A stretch of DNA of 10,246 nt, from NCBI GenBank assembly GCA_016763115.1, contig JAESUL010000075.1, positions 1-10,246 of the forward strand. Reading direction: 5' to 3'. Shown piece by piece: positions 1-6,486 of the stretch. Made by a program: the position numbers and the translations under genes. Under the pieces are notes generated by a model, which saw only the letters and a program-made list of their open reading frames with translations, had not been told where the DNA came from and did no database searches. The stretch comes from Phycisphaerales bacterium (lineage in GTDB: Bacteria > Planctomycetota > Phycisphaerae > Phycisphaerales > UBA1924). Numbering within the stretch: position 1 is the stretch's first letter; the number at the start of each line of letters is the position of its first letter.

Positions 1-46
1 CGAGCGTTCCAAGAGCGGCATCACCGGCAAGGTCCGCCAGAACTAA
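1..46 (+). CDS. C-terminal end of an unidentified protein (partial)
   Basis: Reading from base 2, the frame gives ERSKSGITGKVRQN followed by TAA at 44-46. Thirteen of the 14 sense codons end in G or C, which matches the codon bias of the firm genes here and supports coding. The tail is short and basic. I do not recognise the protein. Its position upstream of rplI would suit another ribosomal or translation-related gene (rpsF, ssb and rpsR often precede rplI), but the residues seen do not show this. Its transcript may run to the terminator at 447-477, which would put about 400 nt of repeat-rich RNA in its 3' end. Confidence 0.55.
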   Translation, partial: ERSKSGITGKVRQN

Positions 47-76
47 GTTCGGTCTGACGACTTCCAAATACCTCAT

Positions 77-171
77 CGGGTGCCACTACTCGCTGTCTTC
101 AGCGCAGTAGTGTCTTTGATCTATTGGTAGATCCAGCACTACTGCGCCCTTCGGGCGAGTAGTGGCACCCG
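77..171. repeat. Nested double-hairpin palindromic element
   Basis: Three perfect inverted pairs are nested. The outer arms 77-93 and 155-171 are 17 bp (CGGGTGCCACTACTCGC and its complement). The middle arms 102-112 and 137-147 are 11 bp (GCGCAGTAGTG). The inner arms 118-123 and 128-133 (GATCTA/TAGATC) close a TTGG loop. Each half can also fold alone: CACTACT at 85-91 pairs with AGTAGTG at 106-112, and CACTACT at 137-143 pairs with AGTAGTG at 158-164, each with one bulged base. This head-to-head pair of short palindromes resembles a REP/BIME-type mobile repeat. No T-tract follows, so it is not a standard terminator. Confidence 0.85.
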
Positions 172-210
172 GACCAGGTTCTGTCTGAGGGCTCCTTCTG
201 TTCGTCATTT

Positions 211-367
211 CGCCTCCCCCGAGTTTGTGGGGGAGGTGGCTGCGCGGCAGACGGAGGGGGTCTTTGGGTGGTGGTGTTGTGTTGGATAAAACGAAGAGTA
301 AAGCCGAAGCAAGACCCCCTCCGCCTCACCTTGTTCGGCACCTCCCCCACAAGCGTGGGGGAGGCGG
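211..367. repeat. Inverted pair of REP-like GGGGGAGG elements
   Basis: Two related elements of about 55 bp lie in opposite orientation: 211-264 and 311-367. Read in the same direction, both contain CGCCTCCCCC, a short loop, GTGGGGGAGGTG, a variable stretch and GGAGGGGGTCTT. Each has its own hairpin (CTCCCCC with GGGGGAG). About 46 bp separate them. The CTCCCCC-loop-GGGGGAGGTG...GGAGGGGG layout matches a type of REP-like intergenic repeat found in many GC-rich bacteria. That assignment comes from memory of the pattern, not from a search. Confidence 0.8.
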
Positions 368-446
368 AAAGAGTGGGGTCTTGTGGAAAAAGAGCCCGCC
401 AGGCACGACCTAGCACGAATCAGCATCAAAGATGATCTCTTTCGGA

Positions 447-477
447 GCCCTCCCCATTTGTTGGGAGGGCTTTTTTT
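447..477 (+). terminator. Rho-independent terminator
   Basis: GCCCTCCC at 447-454 pairs perfectly with GGGAGGGC at 463-470 around an 8-nt loop, followed by seven T. It probably ends the transcript of the gene that stops at base 46 and separates it from rplI. Confidence 0.85.
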
Positions 478-491
478 CATCGGATAACCGG

Positions 492-520
492 CTGACCAGA
501 GGGGGCTTGGAGACTACACT
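492..520 (+). promoter_or_regulatory. Possible sigma-70 promoter for rplI
   Basis: CTGACC (492-497) and TACACT (515-520) are spaced 17 bp apart. Each matches four of six positions of the TTGACA and TATAAT consensus. It lies just after the terminator at 447-477 and would give a leader of about 120 nt before the rplI start. Matches this weak occur by chance, so this is only a candidate. Confidence 0.3.
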
Positions 521-564
521 CTCCTCCCGCATCGCCCGCTTCATCGTGGTCGATGCACACCTTT

Positions 565-625
565 GTTGGGGCTTGGCACCGTGCTCGGCTCCTCAACTCC
601 CCAACCGCTTGCCGGCGGGTTGGGG
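565..625 (+). promoter_or_regulatory. Structured rplI leader with alternative hairpins
   Basis: CCCCAACC (599-606) pairs perfectly with GGTTGGGG (618-625) around an 11-nt loop, about a dozen bases before the ribosome binding site. The same CCCCAAC segment (599-605) can instead pair with GTTGGGG at 565-571, so two mutually exclusive structures are possible. Such a layout could act in ribosomal-protein feedback or attenuation, but no known leader motif is recognised. Confidence 0.45.
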
Positions 626-650
626 CAGGACAGCGAAAGGAGCAATCCAT

Positions 651-1235
651 ATGGCAAAATCAATCAAACTTCTGCTCACCGAGAGCGTGGACAACCTTGG
701 CATCGTTGGCGATATCGTCAATGTCAAAACCGGGTACGCACGCAACTACCTCCTCCCGTTCGGGTACGCAACGACCCCGAGCGATGAACTCGTTGGGCAA
801 CTCGCCGAGAAGCGAGCCCAGGCCGAGAAGGATGTTGCTGCGCGTCGTTCGATGCGTGAAGACATGATCTCCAAGCTCGACGGCCAGGAACTCACCATCA
901 TCCGCGCGTGCAACAACCAAGGGCAGCTCTACGGCTCGGTCACCCAGCAGGACATCGCCTCGGCGCTCAAGGAAGCCGGGTTCGCCGTCGTTCCCCGCGA
1001 GGTCCGTCTGCCCGGCACCATCAAACGCGCCGATACCTTCGATGTGCATGTCAAGGTTGAATCAGACCTCGAAGCACACATCAAGCTCTGGGTCGTCGCC
1101 GACCGCGAGCTCGAAAGCGAGGAGAGCGAAGAGATGGAGTTCGACAACGAGGGCGAGCTGATCATCAAGGATACCAAGAAGCCAGCGAAGGCCGATGCCA
1201 AAGCCGAAGAGCAAGCCGCCCCCGCAGCGGAATAA
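651..1235 (+). CDS. rplI: 50S ribosomal protein bL9
   Basis: Encodes bL9 (194 residues), a protein that binds 23S rRNA at the base of the L1 stalk of the large ribosomal subunit and influences frame maintenance. The N-terminal domain is clear: IKLLLTESVDNLGIVGD (5-21), then VKTGYARNYLLPFGYA (25-40), the family signature. A long helix (about 41-75) links to the C-terminal domain with GQLYGSVT (91-98), ending near residue 150. Typical bL9 is about 148 residues. Here a tail of about 44 residues follows, first acidic (ESEESEEMEFDNEGE), then Lys/Ala/Glu/Pro-rich. The ATG at 651 is chosen because AAGGAG lies at 637-642 and homology starts at once; the frame is open back to 432 but that part is not bL9-like. 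The gene appears to be transcribed alone and ends at a bidirectional terminator. Confidence 0.96.
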   Translation: MAKSIKLLLTESVDNLGIVGDIVNVKTGYARNYLLPFGYATTPSDELVGQLAEKRAQAEKDVAARRSMREDMISKLDGQELTIIRACNNQGQLYGSVTQQDIASALKEAGFAVVPREVRLPGTIKRADTFDVHVKVESDLEAHIKLWVVADRELESEESEEMEFDNEGELIIKDTKKPAKADAKAEEQAAPAAE

Positions 1236-1289
1236 TCCCACGGCTCATCTGATCTGAATCCTCGGGTTCGATCAGCATACAAGTTCTAA

Positions 1290-1318
1290 AAAAAGCCCCG
1301 CAGATCGCGGGGCTTTTT
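1290..1318. terminator. Bidirectional Rho-independent terminator
   Basis: GCCCCGC (1295-1301) pairs with GCGGGGC (1307-1313). The stem is flanked by A7 on the left (1288-1294) and T5 on the right, so it works on both strands. It sits between the convergent ends of rplI (plus) and the CvpA-like gene (minus) and can serve both. Confidence 0.92.
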
Positions 1319-1341
1319 ATTTCGTTTGGTGCTTGGCAAGA

Positions 1342-3132
1342 TTACCTTCTCTTGGTCGGCATCTTGGGCTTGAAGTGCAAGATCGCATCGTCGCCGACTA
1401 CCAAGTATTCGATCTCGACATTCTGGGTGACAATGAACAGAATCCGGAGTTTCTGGTCGCCGATGCGGCTCGTGCTCAGCGAGGGCATATCGGTCAGCCC
1501 CTTGAGCGTGGACCCGTTGGTGTAGCGGATCTCCATGATCTTCTCATCCTGATAGACAAACCCGATCGCTTCGTACTCGCCGCCCTTGGTGTCGATCAGT
1601 TTGATGGGTTTGTCCGTATCGGTCAGGCGCATCGCGCCATCGAGCAGGCTCGCGGGCATGTCGGGGGAGACATCAATCTGGACCATCTGCTGGCGTTTGC
1701 CCAGCGAGAACTTGTCCACACGGAGCCGACGATCGGTGGGGGTGTTGTTTCTTCCCAGTTGGGCCTTGACATCAAACTTGCCCTGCCCCTCGGACAACAG
1801 GTTGTCGTCGAGGGTGAAGCCCTGGGATTTGGCGGTGGTGGTGGACATCATGTTGCGCAGCGAGTTGCCGATGAGCACGCCCTGAACCACATTGGCTGAG
1901 CCATCGACAACCTTGACATCGCTCATGTTGAATGTTGCCTTTGGGGCATCACCCTTGAGCAACGAACCCGAGCGAATCCGCCGATCACGATCGGCTACGG
2001 ATGAGATCTCGGCAATCTTCATGCTCGATTCTTCGAGGTTGATCCGCACGCCCTTGATGCTCAGCCCGATCGGAGTGTAGTCGGCGGGGACCAGGAACTC
2101 GAAGCCCATCGGGACGGCGGTCTTGCCGCCGACGGAGTTGATGAACACATCGTTGGAGTCAAAGCGCCACCGACCGTCGGGGCCGTCAATGGATTCGGAG
2201 ATCGTGGCGACGGGGTGCATGGCGAGGGTGTCGCCGTCCTTGTTCTGGGCGACGAGCCGGATCTGTCCGTTGGAGACCATAACCTGCCCGCCCTTTTTGC
2301 CGCGTTCGCGTGCGTTGGGTGCAAAGTTGACGACAAAACCGGCGAGGTACCCTTCGTCGATTTTCTTGCTATCTATATCAAGGTACCCCTGGGCGATGGG
2401 ATCTCGCTTGTCCTTGAGCAGGTCCTCGACCGGGGTGGACCCGTCGATGGACCCGATGGTGTAGGCCGAGGTGAGTCTGAATGCGTCATCGGTGTAGGTG
2501 TTGCGTGCCCCGCCATCGCCCGCGCTGATCCGGTTGCCGAACCGGGCGATATCGAGATCGGGGTACCATTTGGCAAGTGGTTGCGAGGTCGACAAGGTGC
2601 CCTGGGAGAGCCCGCCGTAGCTCATCGAGACAAGCCGATCGACCGGAATCCACAGCGTATCGGTGCGGACGAGTGCGCCCTGACCGGCGGCACGATCTTC
2701 GGAATACCACAGAGGCTGGTACCCAAGGAAGTTGGAGGGCAGACGCATCGCGCCCAGCGCGATCACAAAGATGCCCGCGGTGATCATTGCAGTTTGGAAT
2801 CCAAAGAGGAACCCAAAGATGACATCAACCATGCCCCAGTTTTTGATGTTGCCTTTGACGACCTTGTCGGTGATGACTCGCAAGACAATAAGCGTCACCA
2901 CGAAAGGCAGAATCAAGCCCACGCCCCAGGCGAGCCCCTCGATGAACGAGAAGAACCCACGCTCGGGCGAGAACCCGACGATCATCATCGAGAGGGGTTC
3001 CCAGAGTCCAAAGGCCACCGCGCCGGCGGTCAGCACGCACAGCAGATGAATGAGCGAGTTGAACGCGCCGCGGAAGATCCACGCAGCGGTGATCGAGAGC
3101 ACGAGTGCGACGACGATAAGATTGAGTATCAT
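1342..3132 (-). CDS. CvpA-like membrane protein with large C-terminal region
   Basis: A 596-residue membrane protein. The first 130 residues hold four hydrophobic segments (about 1-20, 27-46, 66-86 and 104-130), in a layout and style like the CvpA/colicin V production family, whose members are small inner-membrane proteins of poorly known role. Residues 131-596 have no further membrane span; they are rich in beta-type and charged sequence and end in the basic tail KPKMPTKRR. I recognise no catalytic motif there. Usual CvpA proteins are about 160-250 residues, so the C-terminal part is a large addition. The start is supported by GGAGGAA nine bases upstream of the ATG. It lies 54 bp after the PilB/GspE-like gene, which suggests co-transcription and a joint role at the membrane. 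The CvpA assignment rests on the N-terminal third only; the function of the rest is unknown. Confidence 0.78.
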   Translation of the reverse strand: MILNLIVVALVLSITAAWIFRGAFNSLIHLLCVLTAGAVAFGLWEPLSMMIVGFSPERGFFSFIEGLAWGVGLILPFVVTLIVLRVITDKVVKGNIKNWGMVDVIFGFLFGFQTAMITAGIFVIALGAMRLPSNFLGYQPLWYSEDRAAGQGALVRTDTLWIPVDRLVSMSYGGLSQGTLSTSQPLAKWYPDLDIARFGNRISAGDGGARNTYTDDAFRLTSAYTIGSIDGSTPVEDLLKDKRDPIAQGYLDIDSKKIDEGYLAGFVVNFAPNARERGKKGGQVMVSNGQIRLVAQNKDGDTLAMHPVATISESIDGPDGRWRFDSNDVFINSVGGKTAVPMGFEFLVPADYTPIGLSIKGVRINLEESSMKIAEISSVADRDRRIRSGSLLKGDAPKATFNMSDVKVVDGSANVVQGVLIGNSLRNMMSTTTAKSQGFTLDDNLLSEGQGKFDVKAQLGRNNTPTDRRLRVDKFSLGKRQQMVQIDVSPDMPASLLDGAMRLTDTDKPIKLIDTKGGEYEAIGFVYQDEKIMEIRYTNGSTLKGLTDMPSLSTSRIGDQKLRILFIVTQNVEIEYLVVGDDAILHFKPKMPTKRR

Positions 3133-3186
3133 GGGATTGGTTCCTCCGGTGATCCGGTGGTCGATTGGGGAGTGTTCGATCGCTCT

Positions 3187-4905
3187 TTAGCTTGCTGAGG
3201 CCTTGGGTTTCGATGAGCTCTTGCGGGGTTTAGAAGCCGTGATCCGCGTCACTTCCTCGATGCTGGTCATCCCGTCAACCGCTTTGCGGAGGGCGGATTG
3301 CTGCACGGATGGCAACCCGCGTTTACGCATCGCTGAACGCAGCGCGGTCCAGTTTTCTTCTGCGATCAGCACGCGTTCCTCGTTTTCGATGACAAACACG
3401 CCGAAGCACCCGGTCTGACCGATGTACCCGATGCCGTTGCAGACCGAGCAGACCTCGGGCTTGTTGCGGACGAGCACTTGCCCGCCCTTTTTGAAGAGTT
3501 GGCTGACCTTGTCCTCGGGGAGTCCGAGTTTTTTGAGCATATCGGGTGTGGGTGCGTAGGGCACCTTGCAGTTTGAGCACAGCACACGGACGAGCTTGGA
3601 TGCGACCACGCCTCGAAGTCCCTTGCCCGCGAGTTTGGGATCGCCCACCGCCTTGGTATAAATCTGGATCGCACCCAGTGCGCTGTCGGTCTTGAGCGAG
3701 AGGTACACCCGTGAACGATCAAGATCGGAGTTGGCGATGTTGAGCGCGGTCTCGGTATCGGGCAGTTCAACGATGCCCACGACATCGGGGTCGCGCCGGA
3801 GCGTCGAGCGGACGGTGGTTGCAAAGTCTGGGCCGTCGGCGGAGACATCAAACTCGATCTGTTTGATCCCTTCGAGGGGATCTTCAATTTCCATCTCGAT
3901 GGTCTGGATGTTGGAGGTGTACGCATCGTGCAATCGCAGAATCGAATACAACGAGGTCGTGCGTCCGTTGTCCGATGGCGACGCGAGCAGGACCACGCCG
4001 GTGGTGTCACTCGCCCAACCCTTGAGTAGATCGAGTTGTTTGTCGAACAATCCGAGGTCGGCGGGCTTGCGCCGCACAGCCTGCGTGGGGTTGAAGATCA
4101 TCGACATCTTCATGCCTGATTTGGACCCCGAGCTCACCAGTTTGACATCGACCCCGGTCATCCCGCTGCCGTTGACGGAGACCTGCCCGTGGAGTTTGCG
4201 TCTGCGGTCCTTGAGATCGAGCCCGGCGCATTTTTTCCAGAAATCGATAATCTGGTTCGCGTCGGCTTTGGGCAGCGGGTCGCCCGCTTGGCGGACGCCA
4301 TCGACCAGGTAAGACGCGGCGTAGGTGCTCTCGCTGGCGGGCAAGAAATCAATCTGCGAAGCGTGCATCGTGAAGCCCTTGATGAGCAAGTGCTCGGCCG
4401 CAACCCGAACCGGGAGGTCGGGAGATTCTTTGCCCGGTGGGGGAATGGTCATTTTGGAAGCGCCGACGATAATCAGTTCGCTCGAGCCAAGTGATTTGGC
4501 GAGTTTTCTGGCATCACGCTTGGCGGCAGCGTCTTTCATGTTGAGGACGAGTTTGCTGCCCTCGGGGACTCGATGGTCCCTGTTGGTGATGCCCGCGAAG
4601 AGCAGGATATCGAGTGCGAGAATCACGATGATCCCAAAGAACGCCGCGGCGAACCCGGCGATCCCGCCGATCGGAATCCGGAACATCGCCAATGCAACCA
4701 TTGCGAAGATCATGTGGATCAAGGCCCATTTTTCGCGTCCGAGGAAGAAACGCTGGGCGTGCTTGTCGAGTGACTTGGAGACCACCCATGCCCACCCGAT
4801 AAACGGAGCGATCAGCAGGAGTGGTTTCCACCACGAGACGAGCACGAAGGTCTCGGAGCCGAGGGTCAAGGTGCCGATGGGCATGATCTGCAATGATTCA
4901 AACAC
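3187..4905 (-). CDS. Membrane-anchored PilB/GspE-like protein, probable pseudo-ATPase
   Basis: A 572-residue protein with about three membrane segments at the N-terminus (roughly 21-43, 61-76 and 77-105), then a GspE/PilB-type secretion ATPase core. Core motifs can be aligned but are eroded. The Walker A is SPSDNGRTT (309-317), with Arg315 in place of the lysine. The Asp box EIEDPLEG (339-346) is kept. The Walker B region RRDPDVVGIVELPD (370-383) keeps Glu380 but has Val379 and Pro382 where the family has Gly and Arg. The His box has Lys405 instead of His. The zinc-type tetracysteine motif is intact (Cys443, Cys446, Cys486, Cys489). The tail is Lys/Ser-rich. The start is GTG at 4905, supported by AGAAGGA eight bases upstream. 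I infer a structural or regulatory partner rather than an active motor, possibly paired with the PilT-like ATPase encoded upstream. Known GspE/PilB proteins are cytoplasmic without membrane helices, so the anchor is unusual. Confidence 0.85.
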   Translation of the reverse strand: MFESLQIMPIGTLTLGSETFVLVSWWKPLLLIAPFIGWAWVVSKSLDKHAQRFFLGREKWALIHMIFAMVALAMFRIPIGGIAGFAAAFFGIIVILALDILLFAGITNRDHRVPEGSKLVLNMKDAAAKRDARKLAKSLGSSELIIVGASKMTIPPPGKESPDLPVRVAAEHLLIKGFTMHASQIDFLPASESTYAASYLVDGVRQAGDPLPKADANQIIDFWKKCAGLDLKDRRRKLHGQVSVNGSGMTGVDVKLVSSGSKSGMKMSMIFNPTQAVRRKPADLGLFDKQLDLLKGWASDTTGVVLLASPSDNGRTTSLYSILRLHDAYTSNIQTIEMEIEDPLEGIKQIEFDVSADGPDFATTVRSTLRRDPDVVGIVELPDTETALNIANSDLDRSRVYLSLKTDSALGAIQIYTKAVGDPKLAGKGLRGVVASKLVRVLCSNCKVPYAPTPDMLKKLGLPEDKVSQLFKKGGQVLVRNKPEVCSVCNGIGYIGQTGCFGVFVIENEERVLIAEENWTALRSAMRKRGLPSVQQSALRKAVDGMTSIEEVTRITASKPRKSSSKPKASAS

Positions 4906-4959
4906 GCGCGTGATCCTTCTCTTACTTCCACAGGGGAGAAACCGTTTTTCGGAACCCCA

Positions 4960-5007
4960 TCAGTATTCGGTGCCCGGCGATTCGACGCCGAGCGATCCGG
5001 TCTTCAT
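4960..5007 (-). CDS. Possible 15-residue small ORF
   Basis: In the 142-bp gap between the PilT-like and GspE-like genes, ATG at 5007 opens MKTGSLGVESPGTEY and a TGA at 4962-4960. GGAGGT lies 13 bases upstream, somewhat far for a ribosome binding site. It could be a leader peptide or chance; a frame this short proves little. The rest of the gap shows no terminator, so read-through from the PilT-like gene is plausible. Confidence 0.15.
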   Translation of the reverse strand: MKTGSLGVESPGTEY

Positions 5008-5047
5008 CTCTGCCCAGTGTACCTCCGGGCGTGTTTCCGCGTCTGGT

Positions 5048-6208
5048 TTACGCGAACTTCTTGAGCTTCATCTGCAGCTCGTCCACATTGGGCGATGCCT
5101 CGATGGCGGTCCGCATGTGGATGTACTCTTCCTCGACGAGCCTTACGAGTGAATCGTTGAAATCGATCATCCCGATCGTCTGGGCCTCGACCGAGTTGAG
5201 CACATCGCGGAGATCGCCCTCGCGTTCTTCGAGGATGTACTTGCGGACCACACCGTTGTTGATGAGGATCTCGAGCGCAGGAATACGGAAAATCTTCTCG
5301 TGCAGGGTTGGTAGCAACTTCTGGTACACAAACGATCGCATCTGGAACGCCAGAATCTTGCGGACCTGGTCGACCTCGTCTTGAGGGAACAGCCCGTAGA
5401 TACGAGAGAAGGTCTGGGTGGTGCTTGATGCGTGGATGGTCCCGAACACAAGGTGACCGGTTTCCGCCGCATGAAGGGCAGCCTCGAAGGTTTCTTGGTC
5501 GCGCATCTCGCCGATCAGCACAATGTCGGGGTTCTCACGAACAAGCGCACGAAGACCGGTCTTGAAGTCCAGACAATCCAGCCCGATCTCGCGTTGATTG
5601 ATCGTTGCTTTTTTGTCCTCGAAGATGTATTCGATCGGGTCTTCGAGGGTGAGGATGTGGACGCTCTTGCGTTGGTTTACATAATCGAGCATCGAGGCGA
5701 TGGTGGTGGACTTGCCCGAGCCCGTCACGCCACAGAGCAGCACGATCCCCTGAGGCTGCATCGCCACCTCGGACATGATCTCCGGAAGATACAACCCCTC
5801 GAAGGGCAGGATCTCGGAGGTGATGTTTCGCGCTGCGACCGAGATCGTGCCTCGTGCCTGGAAGAGGTTGACGCGGAACCGGTGCTTGGCGTCGTAGTTG
5901 TACGCGAAGTCCACCGATCCGAACTTGTGCAGATCTTTGAACTGCTCTTCGGAAAGGATGTTCTGGGCGATCTCGAAGAACTCCTCGGCACTGACCGGAT
6001 CGACATCCATCGCTTTGAGCACGCCTCGCATCCGTAGCTTGGGCTTTTGCCCGGATTTCATGATGAGATCCGAAGCGCCAAACTTGATGCACGCTTTGAG
6101 GAAATCTCCCCATCGGGTGGCGTGGGGGTCCTTGGTCGTCCGCCCGGTCAGGTTCATATCGACATGCCCGGTTGCGGAGCTTGTTTCTGGGGAATCGGTC
6201 ACGCTCAT
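5048..6208 (-). CDS. PilT/PilU-family hexameric motor ATPase
   Basis: A 386-residue cytoplasmic ATPase of the type IV pilus retraction family. All catalytic motifs are present: Walker A GVTGSGKST (160-168), Asp box LEDPIEY (188-194), Walker B IVLIGEMRDQET (229-240), and His box GHLVFGTIHASS (251-262, His259). The N-terminal PAS-like domain contains ASDLIMKSGQKPKLRMRG (45-62), which is typical of PilT. The usual PilT AIRNLIRE motif near the C-terminus is not seen; ALEILINNGVVRKYI (311-325) lies there and is closer in feel to PilU, so the subtype is left open. About 30 extra residues precede the conserved domain. The ATG at 6208 has AGAGGA about 11 bases upstream. It is the first gene of a probable three-gene cluster, 142 bp ahead of the degenerate paralogue. 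No pilin or platform gene lies nearby. Confidence 0.93.
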   Translation of the reverse strand: MSVTDSPETSSATGHVDMNLTGRTTKDPHATRWGDFLKACIKFGASDLIMKSGQKPKLRMRGVLKAMDVDPVSAEEFFEIAQNILSEEQFKDLHKFGSVDFAYNYDAKHRFRVNLFQARGTISVAARNITSEILPFEGLYLPEIMSEVAMQPQGIVLLCGVTGSGKSTTIASMLDYVNQRKSVHILTLEDPIEYIFEDKKATINQREIGLDCLDFKTGLRALVRENPDIVLIGEMRDQETFEAALHAAETGHLVFGTIHASSTTQTFSRIYGLFPQDEVDQVRKILAFQMRSFVYQKLLPTLHEKIFRIPALEILINNGVVRKYILEEREGDLRDVLNSVEAQTIGMIDFNDSLVRLVEEEYIHMRTAIEASPNVDELQMKLKKFA

Positions 6209-6426
6209 CGTGCGGGGGTCCTCTCGAACACTTGCCGGGCTCCTTTGGAGTTCGGCACTGGGGAATTAATGGTGTGGGCACCGTTCGATGCCCGCGGGGA
6301 ATGCCTGCCCGTGAATAATGGGCAGGGTACAAGGATATGCGCGTGCGAGTGCCCGCGGTGGACTTCTCGATTCGTTTCTGCATCCCCAGCGGTTCCCCGG
6401 TTCGTGGTCGATCGCGGTTGTTGGGC
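6209..6426 (-). promoter_or_regulatory. Upstream region of the PilT-like gene cluster
   Basis: About 218 bp between the sigma-factor terminator and the PilT-like start. It must hold the promoter of the three-gene cluster, since the terminator at 6427-6456 blocks most read-through. I find no convincing -35/-10 pair. It does hold a perfect palindrome, CCTGCCC (6304-6310) with GGGCAGG (6320-6326) around GTGAATAAT, plus GGGCA (6276-6280) with TGCCC (6289-6293), so an operator is possible. Confidence 0.35.
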
Positions 6427-6456
6427 AGAAAAACAGCCCCGGGTGTCCGGGGCTGT
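6427..6456 (-). terminator. Rho-independent terminator of the sigma-factor gene
   Basis: On the minus strand ACAGCCCCGG pairs perfectly over 10 bp with CCGGGGCTGT around a 4-nt loop (arms 6447-6456 and 6433-6442), followed by a T-tract opposite A6429-6433. It lies about 30 bp after the sigma-factor stop codon. Confidence 0.9.
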
Positions 6457-6486
6457 GTGAATAGGCAAGATATGCAAGAGGCGGGG

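Noticed and set aside
211..367. CRISPR array
   Set aside because: Only two inverted copies; no regularly spaced direct repeats and no cas genes.
432..650. 73-codon upstream extension of rplI
   Set aside because: The extension runs through a terminator and leader hairpins and has no bL9 similarity; the ATG at 651 has a good ribosome binding site.
1333..1899. Plus-strand frame of 188 codons
   Set aside because: Antisense shadow of the CvpA-like gene; its start lies in the terminator region without a ribosome binding site.
2215..3198. Long plus-strand frame (327 codons) opposite the CvpA-like gene
   Set aside because: It is antisense to a gene with a strong ribosome binding site and membrane signature; its product is low in structure and starts without a ribosome binding site.
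4325..5152. Plus-strand frame of 275 codons
   Set aside because: It overlaps two well-supported minus-strand genes and their gap, and shows no family motif.
5535..6383. Minus-strand frame of 282 codons overlapping the PilT-like gene
   Set aside because: Same strand but a different frame; the PilT frame carries all motifs, and this one is Arg-rich and featureless.
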